64,000 nt of DNA from Treponema sp. (GTDB lineage: Bacteria > Spirochaetota > Spirochaetia > Treponematales > Breznakiellaceae): contig WRMC01000008.1 in assembly GCA_009777335.1 (NCBI GenBank), positions 50,324-114,323 of the forward strand, written 5' to 3'. This document shows positions 34,777 to 43,674 of this stretch, in pieces. The number at the start of each line of letters is the position of its first letter. Position 1 is the stretch's first letter. The position numbers and the translations under genes were made by a program. The notes under the pieces were generated by a model. It saw only the letters and a list, made by a program, of their open reading frames with translations, ran no database searches and was not told the origin of the DNA.

Positions 34777-36204
34777 CTACTTGGTTCTTCCCGTTAGTAT
34801 GTATGACCCGCTCTTCTCTAACATGATTTCTTCCAGGGGCAGGCCCAATTCCCGGGCCAGGATCTGCTGCACCTTGGGGCCGCAAAAGCCCCCCTGGCAT
34901 CTGCCCATCCCTGCCCGGCACCTTCGCTTTACCCCATCCACCGATACGGCTCCGGGTTTGCGCTTAATGGCATCGACGATATCACCTTCTGTTATCTGCT
35001 CGCAGCGGCAGATGACCCTGCCGTAGAGGGGGTTTTGCTTAATGAGGTTTACCTGATCCCCTTCGGCCAGGTCGATGAAAAGCTTGCGCTTGATGATGGG
35101 ATTAAAGGATTGCTTTTTCTTAAGAGCCAGGCCCTTTTCTTCCAGGAGGGAAACCACATGGACAGCGATGGCGGGGGCGGCGGTAAGGCCCGGGGACTTA
35201 ATCCCACCCACATCGAAGAAATGAGGGGCCCCCTCTGCTTCCTGGACGATGAAATCGCCGGTGTCTGACTCGGCCCTGATCCCTGAGAAGGTTCGGATGG
35301 TGTTCCGGGTGCTTAGCTGGGGTACCAGGAGCCGGGCTCCCCTTCGGGCCTCTTCCAGGATCTCCTCGGTGGTCCCCACATCGTTTCTATCGTCCACATC
35401 ATCCGAAGCGGGGCCCATGATGATATTGCCGTGGGCGGTGGGGGCCACCAGGATGCCCTTTCCTATCTTGCTGGGACAGGGAAAGAGGGTGGCGTTTACT
35501 ACATTGCCTTCGACCTTATCAAGGAGGAAGTACTGACCCCGGCGGGGATTGATTTTAAAAGCTTGGGGGGCAGCCAGGTCATGGATTTTATCGGAAAACA
35601 CCCCGGCGGCGTTGATGACATAGGCAGCCTGGACGGTCTTATCCGCCGAGGAGATAAGGTAGCTCTCTCCCTCTTTTTTTATTCCCTCGACCTTAAAGCC
35701 GAAGATATACTCCAGGCCGTTTAAGACCGCAGATTCCATTAAAGAGATGGTTAGGAGCATGGGGTCTACGATGCCGGCGGTTTCGGCAAACAGGGCCCCC
35801 CTGGCTTCGGGGTTTATGGCCGGCTCTTTTTTAATGAGCTCATCCTTGGACAGGATGCTTAAACCCGGGATGCCGTTATCAAGGCCCCTCTGCCTTAACA
35901 CTTCGATATGGGAGAGCTGTTCATCATCAAAGGCCACCACCATGGACCCATTTCGGATAAAGGGAACGCTTAGCTCTTCGGCTATGGCGGTGAACATTTG
36001 ATTCCCCTGGGCATTAAACTTTGCCATCAGGGTATGTCCCTCCGGGTCGTATCCGGCATGAACAATACCGGAATTGGCCTTGGAGGTACCCATGGAGACA
36101 TCATTTTCCTGTTCGAGGAGTATAGCTTTTAGGTCGTATCTGGAGAGTTCCCTGGCTATTGCTGTCCCGGTAACACCTGCGCCTATAATTGCAACATCAT
36201 ACAT
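34777..36204 (-). CDS. GlpA-like glycerol-3-phosphate dehydrogenase with BFD-type [2Fe-2S] domain
   Basis: A 475-residue flavoprotein: an N-terminal DAO fold with IIGAGVTGTAIARELS and EQENDVSMGTSKANSG typical of the GlpA/LhgO family, then a C-terminal bacterioferritin-associated-ferredoxin-like domain with CRCEQITEGD and RCRAGMGRCQGGFC (cysteines for a [2Fe-2S] cluster). It oxidises glycerol-3-phosphate to dihydroxyacetone phosphate, or a similar 2-hydroxyacid. First gene of a three-gene unit with its own promoter at 36238-36266. Confidence 0.87.
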   Translation of the reverse strand: MYDVAIIGAGVTGTAIARELSRYDLKAILLEQENDVSMGTSKANSGIVHAGYDPEGHTLMAKFNAQGNQMFTAIAEELSVPFIRNGSMVVAFDDEQLSHIEVLRQRGLDNGIPGLSILSKDELIKKEPAINPEARGALFAETAGIVDPMLLTISLMESAVLNGLEYIFGFKVEGIKKEGESYLISSADKTVQAAYVINAAGVFSDKIHDLAAPQAFKINPRRGQYFLLDKVEGNVVNATLFPCPSKIGKGILVAPTAHGNIIMGPASDDVDDRNDVGTTEEILEEARRGARLLVPQLSTRNTIRTFSGIRAESDTGDFIVQEAEGAPHFFDVGGIKSPGLTAAPAIAVHVVSLLEEKGLALKKKQSFNPIIKRKLFIDLAEGDQVNLIKQNPLYGRVICRCEQITEGDIVDAIKRKPGAVSVDGVKRRCRAGMGRCQGGFCGPKVQQILARELGLPLEEIMLEKSGSYILTGRTK

Positions 36205-36237
36205 ACACGGACCGCCGATGGAAGTGATTGTCCTTTA

Positions 36238-36266
36238 ATGATACCAGCCAATTTTTAGAAAGTCAA
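36238..36266 (-). promoter_or_regulatory. Promoter of the GlpA-like operon
   Basis: Minus strand: TTGACT (36266-36261), 17-base spacer, TATCAT (36243-36238); predicted transcript start near 36231, 27 bases before the ATG at 36204. It separates the dehydrogenase operon from the glycerol-1-phosphate dehydrogenase gene. Confidence 0.6.
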
Positions 36267-36278
36267 CGTAAGGCCTTC

Positions 36279-37592
36279 CTAAAATAGGCGGTCCAGGATG
36301 GGACCTAGCTGACCGGTTTCGTAGAGGGCATCCATGATGGTATAGCGCTTTCGGATCATCTGGGCCTTTATGACCGCATCCTTAATGCCCTCGGGGCTCA
36401 CGCCAAAATCCTGGGGTGAAACAGGACAGCCCGCTTCGATGAGGTCTGCTCTCACCTTATCCCTGGAGCCAAGCCTTTGGACGGCAAAGGTTTTGAGTTC
36501 CCCCAGGAGGCCCCCTAGCTGCCTAATCCGGGCCGTCCACTGATCATCATCGAGCCATTTATCCCGGCTGGCCTTTTCTACCATTTCGCAGATCTGGGGA
36601 TCGGGAAATCGCCCGGCGATGCTCAGGCGGCGCTCTTCCCAGGTTTCCCGGTGGGGGCGGCAAGCTTCGACAGAAATGTCTTCCGGTGAAAGGGAATAGA
36701 AGGCCTCCATGAGGGAGACCGAAATAAGGGTGCCCATGGCCACCTTAAAGCCGTGGGAAACCGGAAGACCATCCTTGGACAGGTGTTCCATTTCCCAGAT
36801 ATGGCTAATCAGGTGCTCGGCCCCCGAGGCAGGGCGGGAGTCCTTGTAGATCTGCATGGCACAGCCGCTCATGGTAAGGCCCCGGAAGACATTCGAAAGG
36901 GCGGTGCTGTCTCCCCCTTTAAGTTTGCCCGGCTCTGCTACCCAGAGGGGGAGATCCTTTTGGACCATATCCCACACGGGGGGATCTATTTTTTCTATCC
37001 CCAGCCTGTCAGCCAAAAACCAGTCTACCCCGGCGGCCAGCTTGGCGTAGAGATCCCCGTAGCCCGAGGCGGTCATGTCATAGGGGGCCGAAAGAAGGAC
37101 ATCCGTGTCGGCCGCCACCGCCGCCGGGGCAGGACAGGGCATGGTGATCTTATAGCCCCCCTGGACCAGGGAGGCCCCAAAGGCGGAATAGCCATCCACC
37201 GATGCGGCGGTGCCCACACAGGCATAGGGAATGTCCAGCTCGAAGGCCGCCCGCTTTACCAGATCATTTATGGTCCCGGAGCCCACAGCCACCGGAAAGG
37301 CCTGCTCTTTTTTTATGTGTTCTGCGATCGCTACTACCCGCTGATGGTCCGGATCTATTACCCCCAGGGAGCCGGGAACCAAAAGGAGTTCGCTGAAGGG
37401 GATCCCCTGCTCACTGAGGATCTGAGCCAGGGCCTGGCCCGCTGCAGCTTTGGTGTGTTCATCCTGAATGAGGATGAGGGGAAGGGACGAGGGATTAACC
37501 TGGGCGACCATGGAAGGAACCTCTGCCAGGCATCCGGGTCCCTGGATAAAAATTTTGGTATCGACCCCGGGGGGCAGTTCTATTGATGGCAT
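36279..37592 (-). CDS. egsA: sn-Glycerol-1-phosphate dehydrogenase, AraM/EgsA family
   Basis: A 437-residue NAD(P)- and metal-dependent dehydrogenase that makes sn-glycerol-1-phosphate from dihydroxyacetone phosphate. The NAD region AVGSGTINDLVKRAA lies near residue 103, ACVGTAASVDGYSAF near 127, and the metal-ligand histidines in SHIWEMEHL and GLPVSHGFKVAMG near 265-290. In Bacillus the enzyme (AraM) feeds heptaprenylglyceryl phosphate; in archaea it builds membrane lipids. AAAAGGAGG site before ATG 37592. Upstream of, and on the same strand as, the glycerol-phosphate oxidation operon. Confidence 0.88.
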   Translation of the reverse strand: MPSIELPPGVDTKIFIQGPGCLAEVPSMVAQVNPSSLPLILIQDEHTKAAAGQALAQILSEQGIPFSELLLVPGSLGVIDPDHQRVVAIAEHIKKEQAFPVAVGSGTINDLVKRAAFELDIPYACVGTAASVDGYSAFGASLVQGGYKITMPCPAPAAVAADTDVLLSAPYDMTASGYGDLYAKLAAGVDWFLADRLGIEKIDPPVWDMVQKDLPLWVAEPGKLKGGDSTALSNVFRGLTMSGCAMQIYKDSRPASGAEHLISHIWEMEHLSKDGLPVSHGFKVAMGTLISVSLMEAFYSLSPEDISVEACRPHRETWEERRLSIAGRFPDPQICEMVEKASRDKWLDDDQWTARIRQLGGLLGELKTFAVQRLGSRDKVRADLIEAGCPVSPQDFGVSPEGIKDAVIKAQMIRKRYTIMDALYETGQLGPILDRLF

Positions 37593-37668
37593 AGGATCCT
37601 CCTTTTAACGAGGATAACAGGAACCGGAAATAAAATCAGCTCCACTATAATGAAAGTATTTTTTTCTA

Positions 37669-37674
37669 TATAAT
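37669..37674 (+). promoter_or_regulatory. -10 box directly ahead of the DUF4838-like gene
   Basis: A perfect TATAAT (37669-37674) lies six bases before the ATG at 37681, with no Shine-Dalgarno sequence. No good -35 is seen at 17 bases. Same geometry as the leaderless promoters elsewhere in the window. Confidence 0.35.
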
Positions 37675-37680
37675 AGCTGC

Positions 37681-38736
37681 ATGGAGAGATTCGACCTCTC
37701 GAAGGATTGGGTACTACTACTCCCCACTGATATTCCCCATGTGAAGAAGGCCTCGGAGGATCTGTCCCGCTGCCTGGGCCTCCTTTTGGGCAGGGAAGCC
37801 AATAAGGGGCCCATTATACTGGAGCCCTCCAGCCCCCTGGTCTGCGACGAGCAGGCCCATGTACACCTGGCCAGCGACGGCGAGGGACCGGAACACCGGG
37901 GCTATAGCTGGAGGGTGGGAACAGACCGGGTGGAGATCCGGGGAGAATCGGGCCGGGGGCTCTGTAACGGCATTTATAGCTTCCTTGGGGCCCTGGGCTT
38001 TAGCTGGCCCTCCCCGGGGGAAGAAAGGATCCCCCAATCGAAGGGGAGCCTGGCCCAGACCAGGATCCATGACTCCTCCCATCCCGGGGGCTTTCACCCC
38101 CCGGGAGACCCGGCCCTGGTGCCCCCCCTGGGAAAACTGCGGCGCTACCTGCCCGCCGGCAAGAAGGAGCTAAGGAAGATCGTATCCCAGGGTGAAGTGT
38201 TCTTTTTTTGGGCAGCCCGGCAGGGCTGGGATGCCCTCGTCCTGCCCCTGGCCGCCTGCCTCTCCCTGGGGCGGCGGAAGATAGAACAGCTGAAAAAAGC
38301 GGCCGGAGAATTTGGCATAAGCTGTGAGGCCGGGGGACACGAGCTGTCCTTGCTGGTCCCCAAAAGAAACTTTTTATTCCATGGTGATTTTTTCCGCATG
38401 GAAGAGGGCAGGCGTAAAAAAGATCATCATTTTTGCCCCACCAGCCTGGGGGTTATCTCCCTTATAAAAAAGAGGGGGGAGCAGGTCCTAAAAAAGGCAG
38501 GGGAACTGGGGGTCTACCACTTTTGGCCCGATAGGGGGGCGGAAAAAATCTGGTGTTCCTGTCCCGCCTGCCGGGCCTTTAGCCCCCTGGAACAGTATAG
38601 GATGGCCCTTAATGCCGCGGCGGATGTACTGACGGGAGTCTACCCCAGGGCCCGGCTAAGCTGCCCCGAAGAAGAGGGAGAATGCAATATAGGGATGAGG
38701 AAAAATATGTTCAGGATGGAGCGGCCTTCGCTATAA
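37681..38736 (+). CDS. DUF4838-like protein, probably incomplete
   Basis: A 351-residue cytosolic-looking protein. Residues about 75-120 (YSWRVGTDRVEIRGESGRGL then NGIYSFLGALGFSWPSPGEE) match the N-terminal fold shared by GH67/GH20-type glycosidases and DUF4838 proteins. Residues about 290-330 (WCSCPACRAFSPLEQYRMAL) match the cysteine-bearing DUF4838 motif. The usual C-terminal half of the family is missing and the chain ends soon after that motif, so it may be a truncated gene or a short lineage-specific form. No signal peptide, unlike most relatives. The next gene on the opposite strand ends one base away. Confidence 0.6.
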   Translation: MERFDLSKDWVLLLPTDIPHVKKASEDLSRCLGLLLGREANKGPIILEPSSPLVCDEQAHVHLASDGEGPEHRGYSWRVGTDRVEIRGESGRGLCNGIYSFLGALGFSWPSPGEERIPQSKGSLAQTRIHDSSHPGGFHPPGDPALVPPLGKLRRYLPAGKKELRKIVSQGEVFFFWAARQGWDALVLPLAACLSLGRRKIEQLKKAAGEFGISCEAGGHELSLLVPKRNFLFHGDFFRMEEGRRKKDHHFCPTSLGVISLIKKRGEQVLKKAGELGVYHFWPDRGAEKIWCSCPACRAFSPLEQYRMALNAAADVLTGVYPRARLSCPEEEGECNIGMRKNMFRMERPSL

Positions 38737-38737
38737 A

Positions 38738-38860
38738 TTAATCCGAAGGGATATTAGAGTTATTACCCTTCTTCTTGCTTTTCTTTTCCTGCCGTTTTTC
38801 CTTTAAGCTTTTTTGAGGGGCCTTTTTATTGTCCTTCTTGTGCAATACACGTTCAGCCAT
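38738..38860 (-). CDS. Small very basic protein, 40 aa
   Basis: A 40-residue frame starting at ATG 38860 with a strong GGAGG six bases upstream. Fourteen lysines and several Arg/Gln make it highly basic, with a run of Lys near residues 20-31; such proteins often bind nucleic acid or ribosomes. It fits exactly between the end of the DUF4838-like gene (one base away) and the antiporter gene. No family recognised. Support: ribosome site, position and codon-consistent composition. Confidence 0.6.
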   Translation of the reverse strand: MAERVLHKKDNKKAPQKSLKEKRQEKKSKKKGNNSNIPSD

Positions 38861-38932
38861 ATGATCCTCCAGGCAGGGTCTAGTATAACACGGGAGATGA
38901 AAGTATATCAACTGGAATAAGGATGGAGCAAA

Positions 38933-41011
38933 ATGAATTCAGAATCGTTAACCGAAATGGTTGCTGTATTAGCAATGCAGTTAGGTATTATCTTTTTCTC
39001 TGTCCGTATCTTCGGCAGGGCAGCAAAAAAAATAGGAATCCCCCAGGTATTGGGGGAGCTTATAGCAGGAATAGTCATAGGGCCCTACGCTCTGGGGGGG
39101 ATCCCCCTGCCGGGCTTTGCCGAGGGCCTCTTTGCCTTGGGCCAGGGAACCCTGTCGGTAAGTTACGAGCTCTACGCCATCGCCGCCATAGGCTCTGTCA
39201 TTTTGCTCTTTGCATCGGGGCTGGAAACAGACATAGGGCTCTTCCTGCGCTACTCCGTAGCCGGAGGCATCATAGGCCTGGGGGGGATAGTTTTCTCCTT
39301 TATTGCAGGGGTCTCCATAGGGATGCTCATGTTCGGCACATCCCTCTCAGATCCCATGACTCTCTTTCTTGGAGTCTTATCTACTGCCACCTCCCTGGGC
39401 ATTACCGCCAGGGTTCTTTCGGATCAAAAAAAGATGGATTCCCCGGAAGGGGTAACCATTCTGGCGGCAGCAGTCTTTGATGATGTGCTGGGTATCATAA
39501 TCCTGGCGGTGGTCATGGGCATCGTGGGATCCCTGGGAGGCAGCGGGGGGCTTAGCGGATCAGCCCTATTGGGGATAGCAGGTAAAGCCTTTGGAATCTG
39601 GCTGGGCTTTACGGTCCTGGGTTTTGTCTTTGCAAAAAAAGTGGCGCTTTTCCTTAAAATTTTCAAGGACAGCAGCGACTTTTCCATCATGGCCCTGGGG
39701 ATAGCCCTCATCCTGTCAGGTTTTTTTGAGAAGCAGGGCCTGGCCATGATCATAGGGGCCTGCATTACCGGGCTCTCCCTTTCTAAAACCGATATAGCAC
39801 CGGTGATTCAGGAAAAAACCGAGATCCTCTACAGCTTTTTTGTCCCCGTCTTTTTTGCAGTCATGGGAATGATGGTAAACATCCGGGAAATTCTAAACCC
39901 CCAGGTGCTCACCTTTGGTGCCCTTTACACAGGCCTTGCAGTTTTGGCAAAAATCATAGGCTGCGGCGGGCCGGCTCTTTTAATGGGGTTTAATATAAAG
40001 GGAGCCCTGCGCATTGGCTTTGGGATGGTGCCCCGGGGAGAGGTAGCTATCATCATCGCCGGCATAGGCCTTACTTCGGGAATCCTTACCCAGCAAATTT
40101 TTTCGGCAGCCATTATTATGACCCTCATCACCACCCTGGTGGGTCCCCCGCTTTTGAACATGGTCATTAAGAGCCCCGGATCGGGGACCCGAAGGCCCGC
40201 CAAGGGGGATGAATCGGCCTCGGCAAGCTGGGACTTCCCTTCCCGGGAGATCGCCGTGATAGTAACCAATACCCTTCTTTCAGATCTTAGGGACGAAGGC
40301 TATTACATCCAGAGCATGAATCTCGAGAAGGGTCTTTCCCAGGCCAGAAAGAATGATGTTTCCCTTTCGATTAAAGATGAGGAGAACATCCTTACGATAG
40401 AAACTGCCAGGACAGATATGCCCTTTGTAAAAACCGCGGTCTACGAAGTCATCGCCGAACTCTATGAGGCGGTCCACATGCTAAAGGAGTCGGCCCACCC
40501 CGATTATTACCAGGAAGACCAGATGGACGAAGAAGCCCGGACCAGCCTCGATCTGGCGGGCCTCTTCGATCCGAAGTGCATATCCCTCGATTTACAGGGG
40601 CAGACCAAGGGGGAGGTGATCATAGAGCTGGTCGATCTCCTGGACGCCCAGGGAAAGCTTCTGGATCGGGAACGGGTTATAAAGGACGTCATAGAAAGGG
40701 AAAGCAGCTTCAGCACCGGCATGGGTCATGGTGTAGCTATACCCCACGCAAAGACCGATGGGGTCAATAAATTTATAGCCGCCCTGGGAATCAAAAAAGA
40801 GGGCCTTAATTTTGAATCCATGGAGGGGGATCTGTCAAAAATCATCGTCCTCATGGTTTCCCCAAAGAATGTCATGGGGCCCCACATCGAAGTCCTATCG
40901 GCCCTTAGCTCCCTCTTAAAAGACGAGAACATCCGGTCCGGGATCCTCAATGCTGCTTCAGCAGAGGAGCTCCTGGAGGCGATAATTCAGGGGATAGGGC
41001 ACCATCACTAG
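38933..41011 (+). CDS. Cation:proton antiporter (CPA2) fused to PTS EIIA domain
   Basis: A 692-residue fusion. Residues about 8-400 form 12-13 membrane helices of a Kef/NapA-type Na+(K+)/H+ antiporter; FDDVLGIIILAVV carries the paired aspartates of the CPA2 ion site. Residues about 420-510 are a cytosolic linker. Residues about 540-690 are a fructose-type PTS EIIA domain with its phosphorylatable histidine in GVAIPHAKTD near residue 602. The fusion suggests that phosphotransfer state gates ion exchange. GGAG site before ATG 38933. Confidence 0.9.
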   Translation: MNSESLTEMVAVLAMQLGIIFFSVRIFGRAAKKIGIPQVLGELIAGIVIGPYALGGIPLPGFAEGLFALGQGTLSVSYELYAIAAIGSVILLFASGLETDIGLFLRYSVAGGIIGLGGIVFSFIAGVSIGMLMFGTSLSDPMTLFLGVLSTATSLGITARVLSDQKKMDSPEGVTILAAAVFDDVLGIIILAVVMGIVGSLGGSGGLSGSALLGIAGKAFGIWLGFTVLGFVFAKKVALFLKIFKDSSDFSIMALGIALILSGFFEKQGLAMIIGACITGLSLSKTDIAPVIQEKTEILYSFFVPVFFAVMGMMVNIREILNPQVLTFGALYTGLAVLAKIIGCGGPALLMGFNIKGALRIGFGMVPRGEVAIIIAGIGLTSGILTQQIFSAAIIMTLITTLVGPPLLNMVIKSPGSGTRRPAKGDESASASWDFPSREIAVIVTNTLLSDLRDEGYYIQSMNLEKGLSQARKNDVSLSIKDEENILTIETARTDMPFVKTAVYEVIAELYEAVHMLKESAHPDYYQEDQMDEEARTSLDLAGLFDPKCISLDLQGQTKGEVIIELVDLLDAQGKLLDRERVIKDVIERESSFSTGMGHGVAIPHAKTDGVNKFIAALGIKKEGLNFESMEGDLSKIIVLMVSPKNVMGPHIEVLSALSSLLKDENIRSGILNAASAEELLEAIIQGIGHHH

Positions 41012-41562
41012 ACCCGGCTGTATTCCCGGCGGCCCTGTTCATAGAGGTTTCTGCCCTGGGAGTCTATGGCCACGGTGACGGGGAATTTTTCGATCACCAG
41101 TTCGCGGATCGCCTCGGTGCCCAGGTCATCAAAGGCGATTACCTTAGCGGATCTCACACATTTTGCCATGAGGGCCGCCGCGCCCCCTATGGCGGCGAAG
41201 TAAATGCCCCGGTACTGAACAATGGCCTTAATAACCTCAGGGGACCGCAGGCCCTTACCTATCATCACCTTAATGCCCTTGGACATCAAAAGGGGAGCAT
41301 AAAGATCCATCCGCCCCGCGGTGGTGGGGCCTATGGAACCTATGGGCCTGCCCGGTTTCGCCGGAGAGGGTCCCGCATAAAACACCGCCCTGCCCTGAAG
41401 CTCCAGATGGGGAGGGAACTCTTCGCCCCTTTCTATCATCTCGACGAGCCTTAGGTGGGCCGCGTCTCTGGCGGTGATTATGGTGCCGCTAAGGTATAGG
41501 GTTTCGCCCACCGATAACAGTTCTATGGTTTCGTCCTCTATGGGGGTAAATAGTTCTCTCAT
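41008..41562 (-). CDS. Fumarate/mesaconate hydratase, beta subunit
   Basis: A 184-residue subunit of a two-subunit class I Fe-S hydro-lyase. GTIITARDAAH (about 30-40) and GPTTAGRMD near 97 are conserved in the C-terminal part of class I fumarases. The longer open frame (to 41622) is set aside because GAGGGG and an ATGA overlap with the alpha-subunit stop place the start at ATG 41562. As the last gene of the methylaspartate operon it is probably a mesaconase that hydrates mesaconate to (S)-citramalate, with fumarase activity as the alternative. Confidence 0.85.
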   Translation of the reverse strand: MRELFTPIEDETIELLSVGETLYLSGTIITARDAAHLRLVEMIERGEEFPPHLELQGRAVFYAGPSPAKPGRPIGSIGPTTAGRMDLYAPLLMSKGIKVMIGKGLRSPEVIKAIVQYRGIYFAAIGGAAALMAKCVRSAKVIAFDDLGTEAIRELVIEKFPVTVAIDSQGRNLYEQGRREYSRV

Positions 41563-42401
41563 AGGATCCCCTCGCTGTGTCTGGTTACATGGCAGCCCAT
41601 ATTTACCGCCGCCGGAAGGCACGCAATGTGGGTGGCAAAGGGTTCTATATGAACCCCCAGGGCGGTGGTTCTGCCCCCAAAGCCCCCGGGCCCTATGCCC
41701 AAGGCATTGATACTTTCAAGAAGTTCTGCCTCTACTTCGCCCCAGAAGGCATCGGCGGGGGCAGAACCCAGGGGTCTAAGCAGGGCCTTCTTGGCCAGAA
41801 GGGCTGCCTTCTCCATGGTTCCCCCTACCCCTACTCCCACGATGACGGGGGGACAGGGATTAGCCCCCGCGACGGACACTGATTCTACCACAAAGGATTT
41901 TAAGCCCTGGAGCCCCGCCGAGGGGGTAAGCATCTTGAGGGTGCTCATGTTCTCGCTCCCGGCGCCCTTGGGGGCGGCGATGATCTTTACCCTGTCCCCC
42001 CCCACGACAGAATAATGAATGACCGCCGGGGTATTGTCGTTCGTGTTCTGCCGCCTAATGGGATCTTTAACCACCGAGTTTCGAAGGTAGCCCCTGGCAT
42101 AACCCTGGCGGACCCCCTCCTGGATGGCCTCTTCCAGGTCACCCCCTGTTAGATGAACCTCCATGCCCAGTTCAATATAAATGACCGCCATCCCCGTATC
42201 CTGGCAGATGGGCACCCCTTCTTCCCGGGCAACCTGGGCATTGCTAATCAGGGTCTGCAAGACATCCCGGCCCACCGGTGATTCTTCGGTCTTAAGGGAT
42301 TCCTGAAAGGCCTCTTCGATATCCTTGTTAAGATCGCAATTCGCCCGGATGCAGAGCTCACTGACCAGGTCTGTAATGGTCCCGACGTTTATCTCTCTCA
42401 T
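41559..42401 (-). CDS. Fumarate/mesaconate hydratase, alpha subunit
   Basis: A 280-residue [4Fe-4S] subunit. Cysteines in VPICQDTGMAV (about residue 61), GANPCPPVIVGVG (about 190) and the last, THIACLPAAVNMGC, are the cluster ligands. Class I two-subunit fumarases of anaerobes commonly act also, or mainly, on mesaconate; the operon with methylaspartate ammonia-lyase argues for mesaconase here. Overlaps the beta subunit by four bases and follows the P-loop gene by eight. Confidence 0.88.
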   Translation of the reverse strand: MREINVGTITDLVSELCIRANCDLNKDIEEAFQESLKTEESPVGRDVLQTLISNAQVAREEGVPICQDTGMAVIYIELGMEVHLTGGDLEEAIQEGVRQGYARGYLRNSVVKDPIRRQNTNDNTPAVIHYSVVGGDRVKIIAAPKGAGSENMSTLKMLTPSAGLQGLKSFVVESVSVAGANPCPPVIVGVGVGGTMEKAALLAKKALLRPLGSAPADAFWGEVEAELLESINALGIGPGGFGGRTTALGVHIEPFATHIACLPAAVNMGCHVTRHSEGIL

Positions 42402-42409
42402 GGCTGCTC

Positions 42410-43342
42410 CTAAAAAATTACCGGTCTGTTTAAATTAAAAATTTCCCGGTGGTTTGATCCGATGAGGCCAACCAGGGAATAGGTATCGTTCATCCTGTCA
42501 TAGGTAAAACTATCCAGGAGCTTAAATCCATCTATTTCGGAAGTGTTCCGGACATGGATCCGGGGACCATTACACCTAACGGGCTCAAAATTACCGATTT
42601 GGATATGATCTTCGTCATAGTAAGCTACGTCCAAATTCGATGCAATGGTTTCCAGGATCTTCTTTTCCAGCAGGGCCAGATCGATATCCGGAAGCTGATC
42701 AAAGACCAGGACAAAACCCCGGCGGACATCGGAGTTCCTCCAGGTATGCTTAATCTGCAGATCCCTTTCGAGGAGCATGGTGCAGATGTCTTCGGCGGTG
42801 TGGACCTGCTTTCGAAACTTAAGGGAAGTATGAACCACATGGCCTATATCCTTGGGGATGGGGCCAAAGACCCCGGGCCGGGTTACGATGATTTCTTCCC
42901 CTATGCCAATCATTATTTCTGCATGCATCTTAAGGGCAGGATAGAGGATATCAAAATGCTCGACGATGACCCTTCTTCCCTTTTCCAGGGCCTGGCGCAC
43001 AAAGCTTACTATCTCGTGCATCTGGGTAAAGGCGGTCTGAAACCTCATGTCCAGGTGGTAGGTGGTGGTCTCCGCCAGGCTGTCCATCTGTTCCGGCACC
43101 TGCATCTGCATCACCTTATGGGGGTTAATGCCCTCATCGTCATTCACCAGTTCCAGGCCGGGAAACATTCCCTTAATTAAAGAAGATTTGCCTGAACCCG
43201 CATCTCCTATGATGCCTATGAGCCGGTCATCAAAGGTGAGATGGCGCTGGGAGATCTCCTCCCCCAAAAAAAGGAGCCGCTCCCGGCCCCTGGGGGCAAA
43301 GTAGACCGAATAAAAAGCTGCCCCATGAATGATGTTCCGCAT
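42410..43342 (-). CDS. P-loop protein (AlaRS second-additional-domain family)
   Basis: A 310-residue protein with a Walker A GDAGSGKSS near residues 46-54 and a metal/nucleotide-like C-terminal half. I recognise it as the family annotated 'alanine-tRNA synthetase second additional domain' protein, which recurs with methylaspartate and AtuA-type genes; no biochemical role is known to me. HTSLKFRKQVHTAEDIC resembles the editing-associated domain fold of AlaRS. No membrane segment. Sits between DUF4387 (three bases) and the hydratase alpha gene (eight bases), so it is part of the operon. It may be a kinase or a metallo-chaperone. Confidence 0.65.
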   Translation of the reverse strand: MRNIIHGAAFYSVYFAPRGRERLLFLGEEISQRHLTFDDRLIGIIGDAGSGKSSLIKGMFPGLELVNDDEGINPHKVMQMQVPEQMDSLAETTTYHLDMRFQTAFTQMHEIVSFVRQALEKGRRVIVEHFDILYPALKMHAEIMIGIGEEIIVTRPGVFGPIPKDIGHVVHTSLKFRKQVHTAEDICTMLLERDLQIKHTWRNSDVRRGFVLVFDQLPDIDLALLEKKILETIASNLDVAYYDEDHIQIGNFEPVRCNGPRIHVRNTSEIDGFKLLDSFTYDRMNDTYSLVGLIGSNHREIFNLNRPVIF

Positions 43343-43345
43343 GAA

Positions 43346-43666
43346 TTACTCCATCTCAAATTCAAAGGCCATGAGGGGACCATGCTGCTGGGCCCCATAC
43401 ACATCGGTTTCCCCCAGGTTTCCTGAACAGAGGGGCCGCACTATGGTGATCTTAATGGCCTTGGCGGGATCAAAATTGACCACCTCCATCACATCCCCTT
43501 CGTTAATGCCGTAGAGCTTGGCAAAGCTCCGGGCCCCCAGTACATTGGCCCCCGCCACCTTTTTGTACATCTCCTCTTCTTTAAACATGACGTCAAAGGT
43601 TAGCTCGTAGGGTCCGGAATTTTTGCTTCGAATTACCTGGGCCAGATCACGAAGTTTATAGTGCAT
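43346..43666 (-). CDS. DUF4387 protein
   Basis: A 106-residue protein of DUF4387, usually encoded next to AtuA-like (DUF1446) proteins and sometimes fused to them. Recognised by SKNSGPYELTFDVMF near the N terminus, and the DVYGAQQHGPL segment near the end. It is probably a subunit of a two-part hydratase-like enzyme with the AtuA-like protein; the substrate here could be a methyl-branched intermediate of the mesaconate route, which is inference. Nine bases downstream of the AtuA-like gene. Confidence 0.82.
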   Translation of the reverse strand: MHYKLRDLAQVIRSKNSGPYELTFDVMFKEEEMYKKVAGANVLGARSFAKLYGINEGDVMEVVNFDPAKAIKITIVRPLCSGNLGETDVYGAQQHGPLMAFEFEME

Positions 43667-43674
43667 GGCTCCCC

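Noticed and set aside
41563..41622. Longer N terminus of the hydratase beta subunit
   Set aside because: It reads through the alpha-subunit 3' end with no ribosome site and no family similarity; ATG 41562 has both.
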